A DNA stretch of 63,563 nt from Oxalobacteraceae bacterium (GCA_021768485.1 JAIZVZ010000011.1:1-63563), one strand, 5' to 3'; shown: positions 17,835-28,395, counted from the stretch's first letter. The notes: generated by a model not told the origin, from the letters alone. Translations and numbers: made by a program.

Positions 17835-19949
17835 ATGGCGATGAAAGTCAACCATCGATGGGCGGTCTATACGCAGGCGCGCGGCGCGGCTGGCTGCCGC
17901 CTGCCTGCCGCCGCCCTGGTTTTGCTGTTGCTGGCCGCCCCGGCGCGGGCGCAATCGCAGGCCGCGCAGCAATCCTCGCCGCCTGCCGCGAGTGCGAGCG
18001 CGCCCGAGCTGGTCGACTTGAACCTGTTCGAGCTGATGAATGTGGAGGTGACCAGCGCCTCCAAAAAAGCGCAGAAATTGTCCGATGTGCCGTCGGCCGT
18101 GTATGTGATCAGCAACGAAGACATCCGGCGCTCCGGTGCGCGCAACCTGCCGGAAGCGCTGCGGCTGGCGCCCGGTGTCGATGTCGGCGCCATCGGCGCC
18201 AATCGCTATGCGGTCACGATCCGCGGCTTCAACGGCCGTTTCGCCAACAAGCTGCTGGTGCTGATCGATGGCCGCACGGTGTATACGCCGCTGTGGTCCG
18301 GTGTATTGTGGGAGTCGCAGGATGTGGTGCTCGACGACGTCGACCGCATCGAAGTGATTCGCGGTCCCGGCGCGGCGATCTGGGGCGCCAATGCCGTCAA
18401 CGGCGTCATCAACATCATCACCAAGGCCGCCAGCGAGACCGTCGGCACGCTGTTGCAAGCCGATGCCGGCAACGATCATCTGGCCGGAGTGACGGCACGC
18501 TACGGCAGTCGCAGCGACAGCGGCGCCTACTACCGGCTCTATGCCAAGGCCGACCGCCATGGCGAGATGACCGACGTTACCGGCCACGATGCCGCCGACG
18601 ACAGTCGCGCCGAGCGCGCCGGCTTTCGCCTCGATCAGCAGCTCGGGCGCGACCGTTTCACGATGCAGGGCGAAGTGTTCGCCCTGAACGCCGGCGACCG
18701 CATCAATTCGGGCATCGTCACGCCGCCCTACAGCGTCTCGACCGTGGTGCGCGAACGCGACCAGGGCTTTCATCTGCTGGGGCGCTGGAATCGCACGCTT
18801 GACGCCCGCACCAGCATGTCTTTGCAGACCTATTACGATTATTCGCGCATCGAGGTGCCGATTCTGACGTTTGCCAAACGCCGCACGTTTGATGTCGACC
18901 TGAACCTGCGCCAGGAATTCAATTCCAGCAACGACCTCATCTTCGGCCTCGGCTACCGCAATTCGCATGACGACACGCAGGACGAGCAAGTGATCCGCTT
19001 CGACCCGCAGGCGCGCAGCCTCGATATCATCAGCGCTTTTTTGCAGGACGAACTGACGCTGGCCCCGGAAAAACTCAAGCTGACGATCGGCGCCAAGCTC
19101 GAGCACCATACCTATACCGGTCTGCACCTGCTGCCCAATTTGCGTCTGCTGTGGAATATCGATCCCGCCAATTCGGCCTGGCTGGCGGCATCGAAGGCGG
19201 TGCGCACGCCGTCGCGCGGCGAACGCGATGCGCTGTTTGCGTGGGAAGTGATTCCGCCCAATGCGCAAGCGGCTGGCCTGGCGTCGCGGCTGGCGACGCG
19301 CACCGTCATTACCGGCACCCATAGCGTCGAGGCTGAAAAGCTCGACGCCTTCGAGCTTGGTTATCGCAGCCAGCTGGCCGCCAATTTTTCGCTCGACCTC
19401 AGCACCTTTTCCAACCATTACCACGGCGGCATGAAGCGCACGCCCGATTACGCGGCCGCGACGGTGGTGGCCGGAACGCCGTCTTACATCTTGCTGCCTA
19501 TCGTGCTGAGCAATCAGCTGGCGGTCAAGACCTATGGCTTCGAGCTGGCGGCCGATTACCGGCCGCGCGACTGGTGGCGGCTGCAGGCCGGGTTCAGCCA
19601 TATTCATTTCGGCATCGACCGCGCCGCCGACCTCGACAATGTCGAAGGATCGACCCCGCGTCATCTGCTGTCGCTGCGCTCGTCAATGGATATCGGCAAG
19701 ACGCAATTCGATCTGTGGCTGCGCGGTGTGGCAGAGCGGCCGATGTATGCCGATCCTGGCCGGCGCGTGCCCGGCTACGCCAGCGTCGATGCGCGGCTGG
19801 CCTGGCAGGTGCGGCGCGGCCTGGAATGGTCGCTGGCCGGCCAGAATCTGCTCGACCGCCGCCATCCGGAATTTTTTGCCGACAAAGTGACTTCGCAGCC
19901 GCTCGAGGGGCAGCGCACCATTTACCTTCAATTGAAAGCCTCGTTCTGA
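17835..19949 (+). CDS. TonB-dependent receptor of the YfiR/kinase signalling cassette
   Basis: A roughly 704-residue outer-membrane receptor. It has a signal peptide ending in LLLLAAPARAQS, a plug domain (LFELMNVEVTSASKKAQKLS, IRGFNGRFANKLLVLIDGR, VIRGPGAAIWGANAVNGVIN) and a beta-barrel ending in QLKASF with terminal Phe. The plug is of the colicin I/vitamin B12 receptor type (DLFELMNVEVTSASKK style) often found beside two-component genes. The start is uncertain: ATG at 17835 or 17841, or earlier at 17760. Its stop is one base from the YfiR-like start, so receptor and signalling genes form one operon. Ligand unknown. Confidence 0.9.
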   Translation: MAMKVNHRWAVYTQARGAAGCRLPAAALVLLLLAAPARAQSQAAQQSSPPAASASAPELVDLNLFELMNVEVTSASKKAQKLSDVPSAVYVISNEDIRRSGARNLPEALRLAPGVDVGAIGANRYAVTIRGFNGRFANKLLVLIDGRTVYTPLWSGVLWESQDVVLDDVDRIEVIRGPGAAIWGANAVNGVINIITKAASETVGTLLQADAGNDHLAGVTARYGSRSDSGAYYRLYAKADRHGEMTDVTGHDAADDSRAERAGFRLDQQLGRDRFTMQGEVFALNAGDRINSGIVTPPYSVSTVVRERDQGFHLLGRWNRTLDARTSMSLQTYYDYSRIEVPILTFAKRRTFDVDLNLRQEFNSSNDLIFGLGYRNSHDDTQDEQVIRFDPQARSLDIISAFLQDELTLAPEKLKLTIGAKLEHHTYTGLHLLPNLRLLWNIDPANSAWLAASKAVRTPSRGERDALFAWEVIPPNAQAAGLASRLATRTVITGTHSVEAEKLDAFELGYRSQLAANFSLDLSTFSNHYHGGMKRTPDYAAATVVAGTPSYILLPIVLSNQLAVKTYGFELAADYRPRDWWRLQAGFSHIHFGIDRAADLDNVEGSTPRHLLSLRSSMDIGKTQFDLWLRGVAERPMYADPGRRVPGYASVDARLAWQVRRGLEWSLAGQNLLDRRHPEFFADKVTSQPLEGQRTIYLQLKASF

Positions 19950-19950
19950 C

Positions 19951-20547
19951 ATGCGAACCGCTACCGGCCCACAGCTGCTGATTGCCCGGACCCGGCGCCT
20001 GTGCCGGGCCTGCCGGCTATGGCTGTGCCTGTTCTGCCTGAGCATCGCCGGCCCCCAGCTGTCGCAGGCGCAGGTCGGTAGCGCCAGCGAATCGACGCTG
20101 AAGATCGCCTTCGTCTATAACTTCGCCAAATTTACCGAATGGCCGGCCGGCGCGCTGGGGCCGGCGCAAAGACCGGTCTATCTGTGCGTGATCGGCGAGG
20201 CCGACAGCTTCGGGCCGGGCCTGGCTGCGGTCGACGGCCGGCCGCTGGCCGGGCGTGAACTGAAGGTGCGGCGTATCGCGCGCGCGGCCGAGATCGGTGC
20301 CTGCAATATCCTGTTCATTGCCCGTTCCGAGGAGCGGCGCCTGCCAGAGCTATTGAGCCAGGCCCATGCGCAAAGCGTCTTGACCATCAGCGATATCGGC
20401 GACTTTGTCGATGCCGACGGCATCATCGGCTTTGTCAATGTCGACAACAAAGTGCAGTTTGAAATCAATCTGCGTTCGGCCAAGTCGGCCAATCTCAGGA
20501 TCAGCTCGGAAGTGCTGAAGCTGGCCAGAACCGTCGTCGGGAAATAG
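19951..20547 (+). CDS. YfiR-family (DUF4154) periplasmic protein
   Basis: A 198-residue exported protein. An N-terminal hydrophobic segment ([12 protein letters not shown]) precedes the YfiR core: [20 protein letters not shown], then [24 protein letters not shown], and [20 protein letters not shown] ending [20 protein letters not shown]. In the YfiBNR system YfiR is a periplasmic inhibitor of a CHASE8-containing diguanylate cyclase. Here the next gene encodes a CHASE8-containing hybrid histidine kinase 8 bp downstream, so by analogy this protein may hold that kinase's sensor domain in check. That partnership is inference. Confidence 0.88.
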   Translation: MRTATGPQLLIARTRRLCRACRLWLCLFCLSIAGPQLSQAQVGSASESTLKIAFVYNFAKFTEWPAGALGPAQRPVYLCVIGEADSFGPGLAAVDGRPLAGRELKVRRIARAAEIGACNILFIARSEERRLPELLSQAHAQSVLTISDIGDFVDADGIIGFVNVDNKVQFEINLRSAKSANLRISSEVLKLARTVVGK

Positions 20548-20555
20548 GCATCGCC

Positions 20556-23474
20556 ATGCTCAACTTTGAACGCTCCTCGCTCAGTCAAAAGCTCACCATC
20601 GTCTCGGTGTTGTCGACCGGCAGCGCCTTGCTGCTGGTATTTTTGGCCTTTGCCTTGACGGCGCTGACGTCGCACCGGCAAGACCAGAGCCGGCAGATTT
20701 CATCGCTGGCCGGCGTGATCGGCGCCAACAGCGCCGCAGCGCTGCTGTTTGGCGACCAGCGCCAGGCCGAACAGACGCTGTCGGCGCTCAGCAACAAGGG
20801 CGATATCGCAGCGGCGGCGCTGTACGACCGGGACGGCAAGCTGTTTGCGCGTTATTTCTTGCCGGGCGCCGACAAGGCCGAACTGGGCGACTTGCCCATG
20901 ACGGCGGTGGCGCGCTTCGCGCAAGGCGGCGAGGTGCAGCTGAGCGGCGGCTTCTGGTCGAGCAAGATGCGCCTGTACCGGGCCATCCGCAACAATGCCG
21001 AAATCATCGGCACGGTACTGGTGGTGGCCGATCTGGCGCCGATGTGGTGGTCGATTGCCGCCAACCTCGGCATCGTCGGCGCGGCCGTGATCGTCTCGTT
21101 TTTCATCGCCCTGAAACTGGCCAGCCGTTTTCGCAAGATCATTTCCGATCCGATTACGAAACTGGTCGAGACCGCCAAGACTGTTTCCAAGAGCAAGAAC
21201 TACACGCTGCGCATCAAGAACGACCGGCGCGACGAACTGGGCATTCTGATCGACAGCTTCAATCATATGCTGGCGCAGATCGAAGGCCATGGCGCGGTGC
21301 TCGAGCAGCACCGCGACCAGCTCGAAAAGCAGGTGCGCTCGCGCACGCTGCAGCTGGAGACCGCCAAGAACGCGGCTGAAGCGGCCAGTCGCGCCAAGAG
21401 CGAATTTTTGGCCACCATGAGCCACGAAATCCGCACGCCGATGAATGGCGTGCTGGGCATGACCGAATTGCTGCTGGCGACCGACCTGAGCGAAAAGCAG
21501 CACCGCTTCGCCAGCACGGTCAAGCATTCGGGCGAGCACCTGCTCAATCTGATCAACGATATCCTCGACTTTTCCAAAATCGAGGCGCATAAGCTGGAAC
21601 TCGAGTCGGTCAGTTTCAACGTGCGCGAGCTGGTCGAGGACATCGGCTATATGTTTGCCTCGCAGGCCCAGGCCAAGGGCATCGAGCTGGTGGTCGATGT
21701 CGACGACGATATTCCTTCAGCCTTGTCGGGCGACTCGCATCGCTTGCGGCAGGTGATCGCCAATTTGCTCGGCAATGCGATCAAGTTCACCGAAACCGGC
21801 GAGATCGTGGTGCGCGTGACGATCCTCAAGGACGGCAACGAGGCGGTCATGCTGCGCTTCGAGATACAGGACACGGGCATCGGCGTGCCGTTTGCCGCCC
21901 GCCAGCGCATCTTTGAAATTTTCTCGCAGGCCGACGGTTCGACCACCCGCAAGTTCGGCGGCACCGGTCTCGGCCTGGCGATCTCCAAGCAGCTGGTGCA
22001 TTTGATGGGCGGCCGGATCGGGGTCCGCGAAGCCGGCGGCGGCGGTTCGATCTTCTGGTTTTCGACCTATCTCGTCAAAAGTGCGGTGCCGCTCGCGGCT
22101 GGCGCCGGCCCGTCCGACGCGCTCGGCGGCTTGCGCGTGCTGGTGGTCGACGATAATGCGACCAGCCGCGCCACGCTGGCGCGCAAGCTCGCATCGTGGC
22201 GCATGGCCAGCTCGAGTGCCGCCGCTGCCGCACCGGCGCTGGAACGCCTGCACCAGGCCAGTAGCCAGTCGCATCCGTTCGACCTCGTCATCATCGACAG
22301 CGAAATTGCCGGCATGAACGGTGTCACGCTGGCGGCGGCAATCAAGGCCGATCCGCAACTGGCCGGCCTCAAATTGATCTTGCTTGGCTCGGTGCTGTCG
22401 TCGGGTACGGGTACAGGAAATGGCGGCGACAAGCGGCACGGCATGTTCGCCGCCTATCTGACCAAGCCGGTGCGTCAGAGCGACCTCTTGCGCAGCATTG
22501 CCATGGCCTTGCACGGCAAGGTTGAAACGCATGTCTTGTCGGCGCAGACGGCGGCGCAGGCACCGGTCGGTGGCGGACGCGGGCGGATCCTGCTGGCCGA
22601 AGACAATCCTGTCAATGTCGAGGTGGCGCTGGCGATGCTCGATTCGCTCGGCTTCGAGGTGACGACGGCGCGCAACGGCAAGGAAGCGGTCGAGGCCGTC
22701 GCTCGCGAGCATTTCGACCTGGTCTTGATGGATTGCCAGATGCCGGTGATGGACGGATTTGCCGCCACCGCCGAAATCCGGCGCCAGCAGCCGACCGACC
22801 GCCAGGGGCGGATGTTGCCGGTCATTGCGGTGACGGCCAACGCGCTCAAGGGCGACCGCAGCAATTGCCTGGCGGCCGGCATGAACGACTATCTGAGCAA
22901 GCCGTTTTCGCAGCAGGCCCTGGGCCGGGTGCTGGCGCGCTGGACTTCGATGCCGGTCGACGAGCGCGGTGACCATGGCAGTGAGCATGGCGGCGAGCAC
23001 GGCAGAAATGGCGAGGCCGTGCTGCGCGCCCAGATCGACGAGACGATCGCGACGGGCGCTGAGGCCCGCGCCGGTGGGTCTGCGGTCACGCGCGGCCGTC
23101 CGGCACAGCGGGTCGTCACGCCCGATGCGCTGCAAAACATCCGCAGCCTGAGCGTGAAAGACGGCAGCGGCCTGGTGCGGCGCGTGGTGCTTGCCTATCT
23201 CGACGATGCGCCGCGCCTGCTGGCCGCGCTCGAGCAGGCGATCGGGGCCGGCGATGTCAAGGCCGGTGCCAGCGCCGTTCACAGCCTCAAGTCGAGCAGT
23301 GCCAATGTCGGTGCCGAACATCTGGCGCGGCTGTGCCGGCAGTTCGAAGCGACGCGCTGGACTGCCGGTGAGGCGGCGGACCAGATGCGCCTGGCGCGGC
23401 TGCAGGCCGATATTGGCGAGGAGTTCAAGGCGGTCCGCGAGGCCTTGACCGAGGTGCTGGAAAAGGAGGTCTGA
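20556..23474 (+). CDS. CHASE8-HAMP hybrid sensor histidine kinase with two receivers and Hpt
   Basis: A 972-residue inner-membrane hybrid kinase. Order: TM1 (about 13-37), periplasmic CHASE8-type region (about 40-145, [18 protein letters not shown]), TM2 (about 160-185), HAMP, HisKA with His290 in [11 protein letters not shown], HATPase ([27 protein letters not shown]), receiver 1 with Asp581 ([12 protein letters not shown]), receiver 2 with Asp726 ([12 protein letters not shown]) and a C-terminal Hpt domain with His909 ([13 protein letters not shown]). All phosphorelay residues look intact, so a His-Asp-His relay towards the next gene's receiver is plausible. It is tightly packed between the YfiR-like gene and the REC-GGDEF-EAL gene. 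Confidence 0.93.
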   Translation: MLNFERSSLSQKLTIVSVLSTGSALLLVFLAFALTALTSHRQDQSRQISSLAGVIGANSAAALLFGDQRQAEQTLSALSNKGDIAAAALYDRDGKLFARYFLPGADKAELGDLPMTAVARFAQGGEVQLSGGFWSSKMRLYRAIRNNAEIIGTVLVVADLAPMWWSIAANLGIVGAAVIVSFFIALKLASRFRKIISDPITKLVETAKTVSKSKNYTLRIKNDRRDELGILIDSFNHMLAQIEGHGAVLEQHRDQLEKQVRSRTLQLETAKNAAEAASRAKSEFLATMSHEIRTPMNGVLGMTELLLATDLSEKQHRFASTVKHSGEHLLNLINDILDFSKIEAHKLELESVSFNVRELVEDIGYMFASQAQAKGIELVVDVDDDIPSALSGDSHRLRQVIANLLGNAIKFTETGEIVVRVTILKDGNEAVMLRFEIQDTGIGVPFAARQRIFEIFSQADGSTTRKFGGTGLGLAISKQLVHLMGGRIGVREAGGGGSIFWFSTYLVKSAVPLAAGAGPSDALGGLRVLVVDDNATSRATLARKLASWRMASSSAAAAAPALERLHQASSQSHPFDLVIIDSEIAGMNGVTLAAAIKADPQLAGLKLILLGSVLSSGTGTGNGGDKRHGMFAAYLTKPVRQSDLLRSIAMALHGKVETHVLSAQTAAQAPVGGGRGRILLAEDNPVNVEVALAMLDSLGFEVTTARNGKEAVEAVAREHFDLVLMDCQMPVMDGFAATAEIRRQQPTDRQGRMLPVIAVTANALKGDRSNCLAAGMNDYLSKPFSQQALGRVLARWTSMPVDERGDHGSEHGGEHGRNGEAVLRAQIDETIATGAEARAGGSAVTRGRPAQRVVTPDALQNIRSLSVKDGSGLVRRVVLAYLDDAPRLLAALEQAIGAGDVKAGASAVHSLKSSSANVGAEHLARLCRQFEATRWTAGEAADQMRLARLQADIGEEFKAVREALTEVLEKEV

Positions 23475-23475
23475 G

Positions 23476-25602
23476 ATGTCAGCGCAACGACAAAACGGCC
23501 TGGTGCTGATTGCCGACGACGATCCTATCATGCGTCTGCTGATGGTCGAGACGATTGCCCAGCTCGGACTGGAAACGCTGGCGGCGGAAAACGGCAGGCT
23601 GGCCGTCGATCTGTACCAGAGCCATCAGCCCGATCTGGTCTTGCTCGATGTCGAGATGCCCGAGATGGACGGCTTTGAAGCATGCCGTCAGATTCGCCGG
23701 CTGGAGACGAGAGAATTGCGCTCCGTGCCCATCATCATGGTCACCGGCGCCGACGACATCGATTCGGTGACCCTCGCCTACGACGCCGGCGCCACCGACT
23801 TCGTTTCCAAGCCGATCAACTGGCCGGTGCTCGGACACCGCGTGCGCTATGTCCTGAAAGCCAGCGATGCCTTTGTCGGCCTGCGTCTGGCCGACGCCCA
23901 TAACCGGGCCGTGCTGGCGGCGATCCCCGATACTTTTTTCCGTCTCAGCCGGGACGGCATTTGCCTCAATTACGAAGCCGGCCCGAACAATCATGCCATT
24001 TTCAGCAGCGACCAGTGCGTCGGCAAGCATGTCAGCGAAGTGCTGCCGCCGGAAATCGCGGCGCGCCTGATGGAGCAGGTGGCGGCCGTGCTGCAGACGC
24101 AGCAGGTGCGGGCGGTCGATTACGTGCTGCCGCGGGCTGGCGGCTTTCACCATTTCGAGGCCAGGCTGGCCCTGACCGGCGCCAATGAAGTGCTCGGACT
24201 GGTGCGCGACATCAGCGAGCGCAAGCAGGCCGAAGAGCAGATCCGGCGGCTGGCCTATTGCGACAGCCTGACCGGGATTCCGAATCGCCAGGCCTTTCTC
24301 GAAATGCTTGAGCGCGAATTGCTGCACGCGAAGCTCGGCGCCAAGAAATTCGCGATCCTGTTTCTCGACCTCGACGCCTTCAAGAAAGTCAACGATACGC
24401 TCGGCCACAGCATCGGCGACTTGCTGCTGCAGCTCGTTTCCGAGCGGCTGTGCGAAACCCTGCGGCCGCGCGACGTCGTCTCCCGCCTCGACAGTCAGAC
24501 CAATCTGGCGCGGCTGGGCGGCGACGAGTTTACGATTCTGATCCCGGACCTCGTGCACGTCGAGGATGCGCTGCATGTGGCCGAACGCATCAAGGAAACC
24601 ATGAGCCGGCCGTTCCAGATCGAGTCGCATGAGATTTTCGTCACCTCCAGCATCGGCATTTCGCTGTATCCGGAAGACGGCCAGGATTGCGATTCGCTGC
24701 TCAAGTATGCCGACATCGCCATGTACCACGCGAAAAGCCGCGGCAAGAACAATGCCCAGCTGTACAGCGCCTCGCTGACCAAGCAGATCATGAGCCATGC
24801 CAAGCTCGAAGTCGGCCTGCGCAAGGCGCTCAAGAACGAGGAGTTGTATCTGCTGTATCAGCCGCAGGTCGACGTGCCGAGCGCGGCGATGATCGGGGTC
24901 GAGGCGCTGCTGCGCTGGAAGCATCCGGAGCGCGGCATCATCCTGCCCAACGAATTCATCCCGCTGGCCGAAGAAACCGGACTGATCGTGCCGATCGGCG
25001 AATGGGTCTTGCGCACCGCCTGCCGCCAGGCCAAGGCCTGGCAACGCAGCGGCCAGGCGGCCTTGCGGGTGGCCGTCAATTTGTCGGCCAAGCAGTTCAA
25101 GTCCGAAAACCTGATGCAGATCGTGCTCTCGACTCTGGCCGACAGCGGCCTGGAGCCGCATCTGCTCGAGCTCGAGCTGACCGAGGGAACGTTGATGGAT
25201 GACGCCAACGCGACCATCGTCACGCTCGAGCAGTTGCGGGCGGTCGGCGTGTATCTGTCGATCGACGACTTCGGCACCGGCTATTCGTCGATGAATTATC
25301 TCAAGCGCTTCGATGTGCGGGCGCTGAAGATCGACAAGAGCTTCATTAACGGCATTCCGCAAGACACGCAAAATGCCGCCATCACGCAAGCCATCATCGC
25401 CATGGCGCACGGCATGAAAATGGCCGTGGTGGCCGAGGGCGTGGAAACGGCCAGCCAGCTGGCGCTATTGGGGCAATACGGCTGCGATACCGTGCAGGGC
25501 TATTATCTCGGCAAACCGGTCTCGCACGCCTCGATCTCGAGCATGCTGCAAAACCGCCTGCGTCTGGTGCGGCGTCTGGCGCGCCAGCTGGTACGCACGT
25601 AG
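23476..25602 (+). CDS. Response regulator with REC-PAS-GGDEF-EAL domains (cyclic di-GMP turnover)
   Basis: A 708-residue soluble protein. The N-terminal receiver has acidic residues ADDD and phosphoacceptor Asp58 (LVLLDVEMPEMDG) with TKxP-type ending SKPI; a PAS-like segment (about 140-250) follows, then GGDEF with an intact GGDEF at 348-352 and EAL with GVEALLRW (Glu476) and IDDFGTGYSSMNYL. Both cyclase and phosphodiesterase motifs look complete, so the output could be synthesis or hydrolysis of c-di-GMP. It starts one base after the kinase stop, making it the natural receiver for the kinase Hpt. The operon ends here, converging with the GspE-like gene. Confidence 0.95.
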   Translation: MSAQRQNGLVLIADDDPIMRLLMVETIAQLGLETLAAENGRLAVDLYQSHQPDLVLLDVEMPEMDGFEACRQIRRLETRELRSVPIIMVTGADDIDSVTLAYDAGATDFVSKPINWPVLGHRVRYVLKASDAFVGLRLADAHNRAVLAAIPDTFFRLSRDGICLNYEAGPNNHAIFSSDQCVGKHVSEVLPPEIAARLMEQVAAVLQTQQVRAVDYVLPRAGGFHHFEARLALTGANEVLGLVRDISERKQAEEQIRRLAYCDSLTGIPNRQAFLEMLERELLHAKLGAKKFAILFLDLDAFKKVNDTLGHSIGDLLLQLVSERLCETLRPRDVVSRLDSQTNLARLGGDEFTILIPDLVHVEDALHVAERIKETMSRPFQIESHEIFVTSSIGISLYPEDGQDCDSLLKYADIAMYHAKSRGKNNAQLYSASLTKQIMSHAKLEVGLRKALKNEELYLLYQPQVDVPSAAMIGVEALLRWKHPERGIILPNEFIPLAEETGLIVPIGEWVLRTACRQAKAWQRSGQAALRVAVNLSAKQFKSENLMQIVLSTLADSGLEPHLLELELTEGTLMDDANATIVTLEQLRAVGVYLSIDDFGTGYSSMNYLKRFDVRALKIDKSFINGIPQDTQNAAITQAIIAMAHGMKMAVVAEGVETASQLALLGQYGCDTVQGYYLGKPVSHASISSMLQNRLRLVRRLARQLVRT

Positions 25603-25639
25603 TGGACGCGAAAAATCGGGCAATCAGCCGGCGTATGAG

Positions 25640-27424
25640 TCAGGCCGTCAGGGCGGAGGTGACTTTCAGTACTTCTTCGGCGGTGGTCGCGCCTTCGGCG
25701 ATCTTGTAGGCGCCGGCGATGCGCAGCGGGCGCATGCCATCGTCGATGCTTTGCTGCTTGAGGCGCTGCATGTCGGTGTGCTCATGGATCAGAGCCGAAA
25801 ATTCGGGCGTGATGGTCAGCAGTTCGTACAGGCCGGTGCGGCCGTAATAGCCGGTCTGGCGGCATTCCGGGCAGCCGACCGGACGGTAGACGACGGCCGG
25901 CTTGGCGATTTGCCAGTTGCCGACCAGGCTGTGCCAGAGCTCGTCGCTGAGCTCGCCGTCGGCGCTTTTGCAATGGACGCACAGCGTGCGCACCAGGCGC
26001 TGCGCCATGATGCCGATCAGCGTCGCTTCCAGCAGATAGTAGGGCACGCCCAGCTCGAGCAGGCGCATCACGGCCGATGGCGCGTCGTTGGTGTGCAGCG
26101 TCGACAATACCAGATGGCCGGTCAGCGCCGCCTGGATCGCCATTTCGGCGGTCACCAGATCGCGGATTTCGCCGACCATGATGATGTCGGGATCTTGCCG
26201 CATCAGGGCCCGCACGCCGTCGGCAAACGAGAGGTCGATGCCGTGCTGGACCTGCATCTGGTTGAAGGCCGGCTCGACCATTTCGATCGGGTCTTCGACG
26301 GTGCAGACGTTGACCTTGGAGGTGGCCAGCACTTTCAGGGTGGTATAGAGGGTGGTCGTCTTGCCCGAGCCGGTCGGCCCGGTCACCAGGATGATGCCGT
26401 GCGGGCGGGCGGTCAGCTGGTCCCAGCGCAGCGCATCCTGCGGCGGAAAGCCGAGTTCGGGCAGGGTCTTGACCACCACCTCGGGATCGAAGATGCGCAT
26501 CACCAGTTTTTCGCCGAACGCGGTCGGCAGCGTCGACAGCCGCAATTCGATTTCCTGGCCGCTGCTGGTGCGGGTCTTGATGCGGCCGTCTTGCGGGCGG
26601 CGCTTTTCGATCACATCCATCCGTCCCAGCAGCTTGATGCGCGCGGTCATGGCGATCAGCACCACCGCCGGCACCTGATAGACCTGGTGCAGCACGCCAT
26701 CGATACGAAAGCGGATCGAGCAGAAATCGCGCTTGGGCTCGAGGTGGATGTCGGAAGCGCGCTGCTCGAACGCGTATTGCCACAGCCAGTCGACGATGTT
26801 GACCACGTGCTGGTCGTTGGCGTCGACTTGATTGTTGATTTTGCCAAGCTCGACCAGTTGCTCGAAATTATTCCGTAACTGCAAATCCTGGCCATTGCTG
26901 CGATGGGCGCTCTTGATCGATTTGGCCAGGCTGAAAAATTGCGAAATATACTGGGCGATGTCGAGCGGATTGGCCACCACCAGGCGAATCGCACGGCGCG
27001 AAATCTTGGCGATTTCGGCTTCCCACTCGGTATTTTGCGGCTCGGCCGTGGCGATCACCAGTTCGCTGGCCGTCAATTCGACCGGCAGGATGTTAAAGCG
27101 CGCCGCATAGGTGGCCGACATCACATCGGCCACCTTGGTGAAGTCGATTTTCAAGGGATCGATGCGGATGAAGGGCAGGCCGACCTTGGTCGCCATCCAT
27201 TCGCTGAGCCAGTCGAGCGTGGCCAGCCGCGGTGCTTTGCCGCCCGTACTCAGTTTGCATTGCGCCACCGCGACCAGCGGGTGCATGACGCCGCTGGCGT
27301 TTTTGAAAATCGCCTGGGCATGCGAAAAATGGGTCTTGACGTGTTCTTTGTCGACGATGCCATCGGCCAGCAGCCAGCTGAAAATCTGTTGCAGATCGAT
27401 TTTTCTCAGCTTCGGTTTTTGCAT
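25640..27424 (-). CDS. GspE/PilB-family secretion or pilus ATPase (orphan)
   Basis: A 594-residue type II secretion/type IV pilus assembly ATPase. Visible motifs are an N-terminal MshEN-like region, the RASDIHLEP segment, Walker A GPTGSGKTTTLY (about 345-355), the Asp box VEDPIE, Walker B DPDIIMVGEIRD, the His box TGHLVLSTLHTNDA and a tetracysteine zinc motif CVHCKS/CPECRQ. The ATG at 27424 was taken; a GTG four codons earlier is possible. No other gsp or pil gene is adjacent, so it either serves a machine encoded elsewhere or has a separate role. It follows the spermidine-synthase-like gene by 26 bp. Confidence 0.9.
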   Translation of the reverse strand: MQKPKLRKIDLQQIFSWLLADGIVDKEHVKTHFSHAQAIFKNASGVMHPLVAVAQCKLSTGGKAPRLATLDWLSEWMATKVGLPFIRIDPLKIDFTKVADVMSATYAARFNILPVELTASELVIATAEPQNTEWEAEIAKISRRAIRLVVANPLDIAQYISQFFSLAKSIKSAHRSNGQDLQLRNNFEQLVELGKINNQVDANDQHVVNIVDWLWQYAFEQRASDIHLEPKRDFCSIRFRIDGVLHQVYQVPAVVLIAMTARIKLLGRMDVIEKRRPQDGRIKTRTSSGQEIELRLSTLPTAFGEKLVMRIFDPEVVVKTLPELGFPPQDALRWDQLTARPHGIILVTGPTGSGKTTTLYTTLKVLATSKVNVCTVEDPIEMVEPAFNQMQVQHGIDLSFADGVRALMRQDPDIIMVGEIRDLVTAEMAIQAALTGHLVLSTLHTNDAPSAVMRLLELGVPYYLLEATLIGIMAQRLVRTLCVHCKSADGELSDELWHSLVGNWQIAKPAVVYRPVGCPECRQTGYYGRTGLYELLTITPEFSALIHEHTDMQRLKQQSIDDGMRPLRIAGAYKIAEGATTAEEVLKVTSALTA

Positions 27425-27450
27425 GGCGGCGCTCACGATGTCGGCGCGGC

Positions 27451-28281
27451 TCAGGCCGCCATGCCGGCAGTTTGCAGGCCGGCGACCCAGGTCTTGGCCG
27501 GCAGCTTGGTGGCCAGCGTGATCTGCCTGGCGCGTTCGGCCAGCTCGGCAAAATCGAGCTTGCGGCGCTGTTTGAAAGCAAGGGCGATTACATTGCCGTC
27601 GTGAACTTCCGGCAGGCAAATGACTTGATCAAAGGCGAAATTGAGGGCTTTGATGTTTTTGGCATAGCTTGGATGGTCGCCAAACAGATTGACGGTCATG
27701 ACGCCATCGTCGTTCAGGCAGGCGGCGCAGGCGCTGTAGAACTGGCTGCTGTCGAGCACCGGACCGCGGGCGGTGGCATCGTACAGGTCGGCCTGCAGGG
27801 CGTCGAGTGTGCCGTGGTTGGCCGGGTCGCTGACATAATCCATGGCGTCCATCTCGAGCACGGTCAGGCGCTCGTCGCTTGGCGGCAGTTTGAACATGCT
27901 GGCGCAAATGCTGACCACGGCCGGGTTCAGCTCGACGGCGGTGACGCGCGCGTGCGGAAACTGACGGTAGCAAAATTTGGTCAGCGAGGCCGTCCCCAGG
28001 CCCAGTTGCACGACGTGTCGCGGCTGTTCGATAAACAGCATCCAGGCCATCATTTGCTGGGCATATTCCAGTTCGAGCCAGTCTGGCTTGCGCAAGCGCA
28101 TCGCCCCCTGCACCCATTCGGTGCCGAAGTGCAGAAAGCGCACGCCATCTTGTTCCGATAGCGTGACGGGCGCGTATTTCGGTTTGCGCGCTGGCAGCAG
28201 GGCGCCGACCACGCGTTTGACGACATTGCGCGGCGCGCGCTGCGATTCTTCTTTTTCGATCGATTTACGTTTGATAAGCAT
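27451..28281 (-). CDS. Spermidine synthase-like SAM-dependent protein
   Basis: A 276-residue protein with the spermidine synthase/methyltransferase fold: VVQLGLGTASLTKFCYRQFP is the nucleotide loop, VTAVELNPAVVSIC the acidic ribose-binding strand, and the DALQADLYDATARGP segment occupies the active-site position. It lacks the full polyamine-specific motif (GGGDGG), so a methyltransferase or unknown aminopropyl-type role is possible. The start at MLIKRKS was chosen; five upstream codons remain open. It probably shares a transcript with the GspE-like ATPase gene. Confidence 0.75.
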   Translation of the reverse strand: MLIKRKSIEKEESQRAPRNVVKRVVGALLPARKPKYAPVTLSEQDGVRFLHFGTEWVQGAMRLRKPDWLELEYAQQMMAWMLFIEQPRHVVQLGLGTASLTKFCYRQFPHARVTAVELNPAVVSICASMFKLPPSDERLTVLEMDAMDYVSDPANHGTLDALQADLYDATARGPVLDSSQFYSACAACLNDDGVMTVNLFGDHPSYAKNIKALNFAFDQVICLPEVHDGNVIALAFKQRRKLDFAELAERARQITLATKLPAKTWVAGLQTAGMAA

Positions 28282-28354
28282 GATGGACCCGTACAAGAGC
28301 GACCATTATGGGGCGTCAGCGTTATGGAATGCAAGAAAGTGCCGCCGAAAAATG

Positions 28355-28395
28355 AAAAAGCGCAGCCAAGGCTCTCAGGCCCGGACTGCGCTTTC
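28355..28395 (-). terminator. Intrinsic terminator of the glycine-zipper gene
   Basis: Arms AAAGCGCAG (28357-28365) and CTGCGCTTT (28386-28394) with a 20-nt loop. On the minus strand the stem is followed by TTTTTCATTTTT. It lies about 50 bp beyond the stop of the gene at 28447-28956. Confidence 0.75.
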
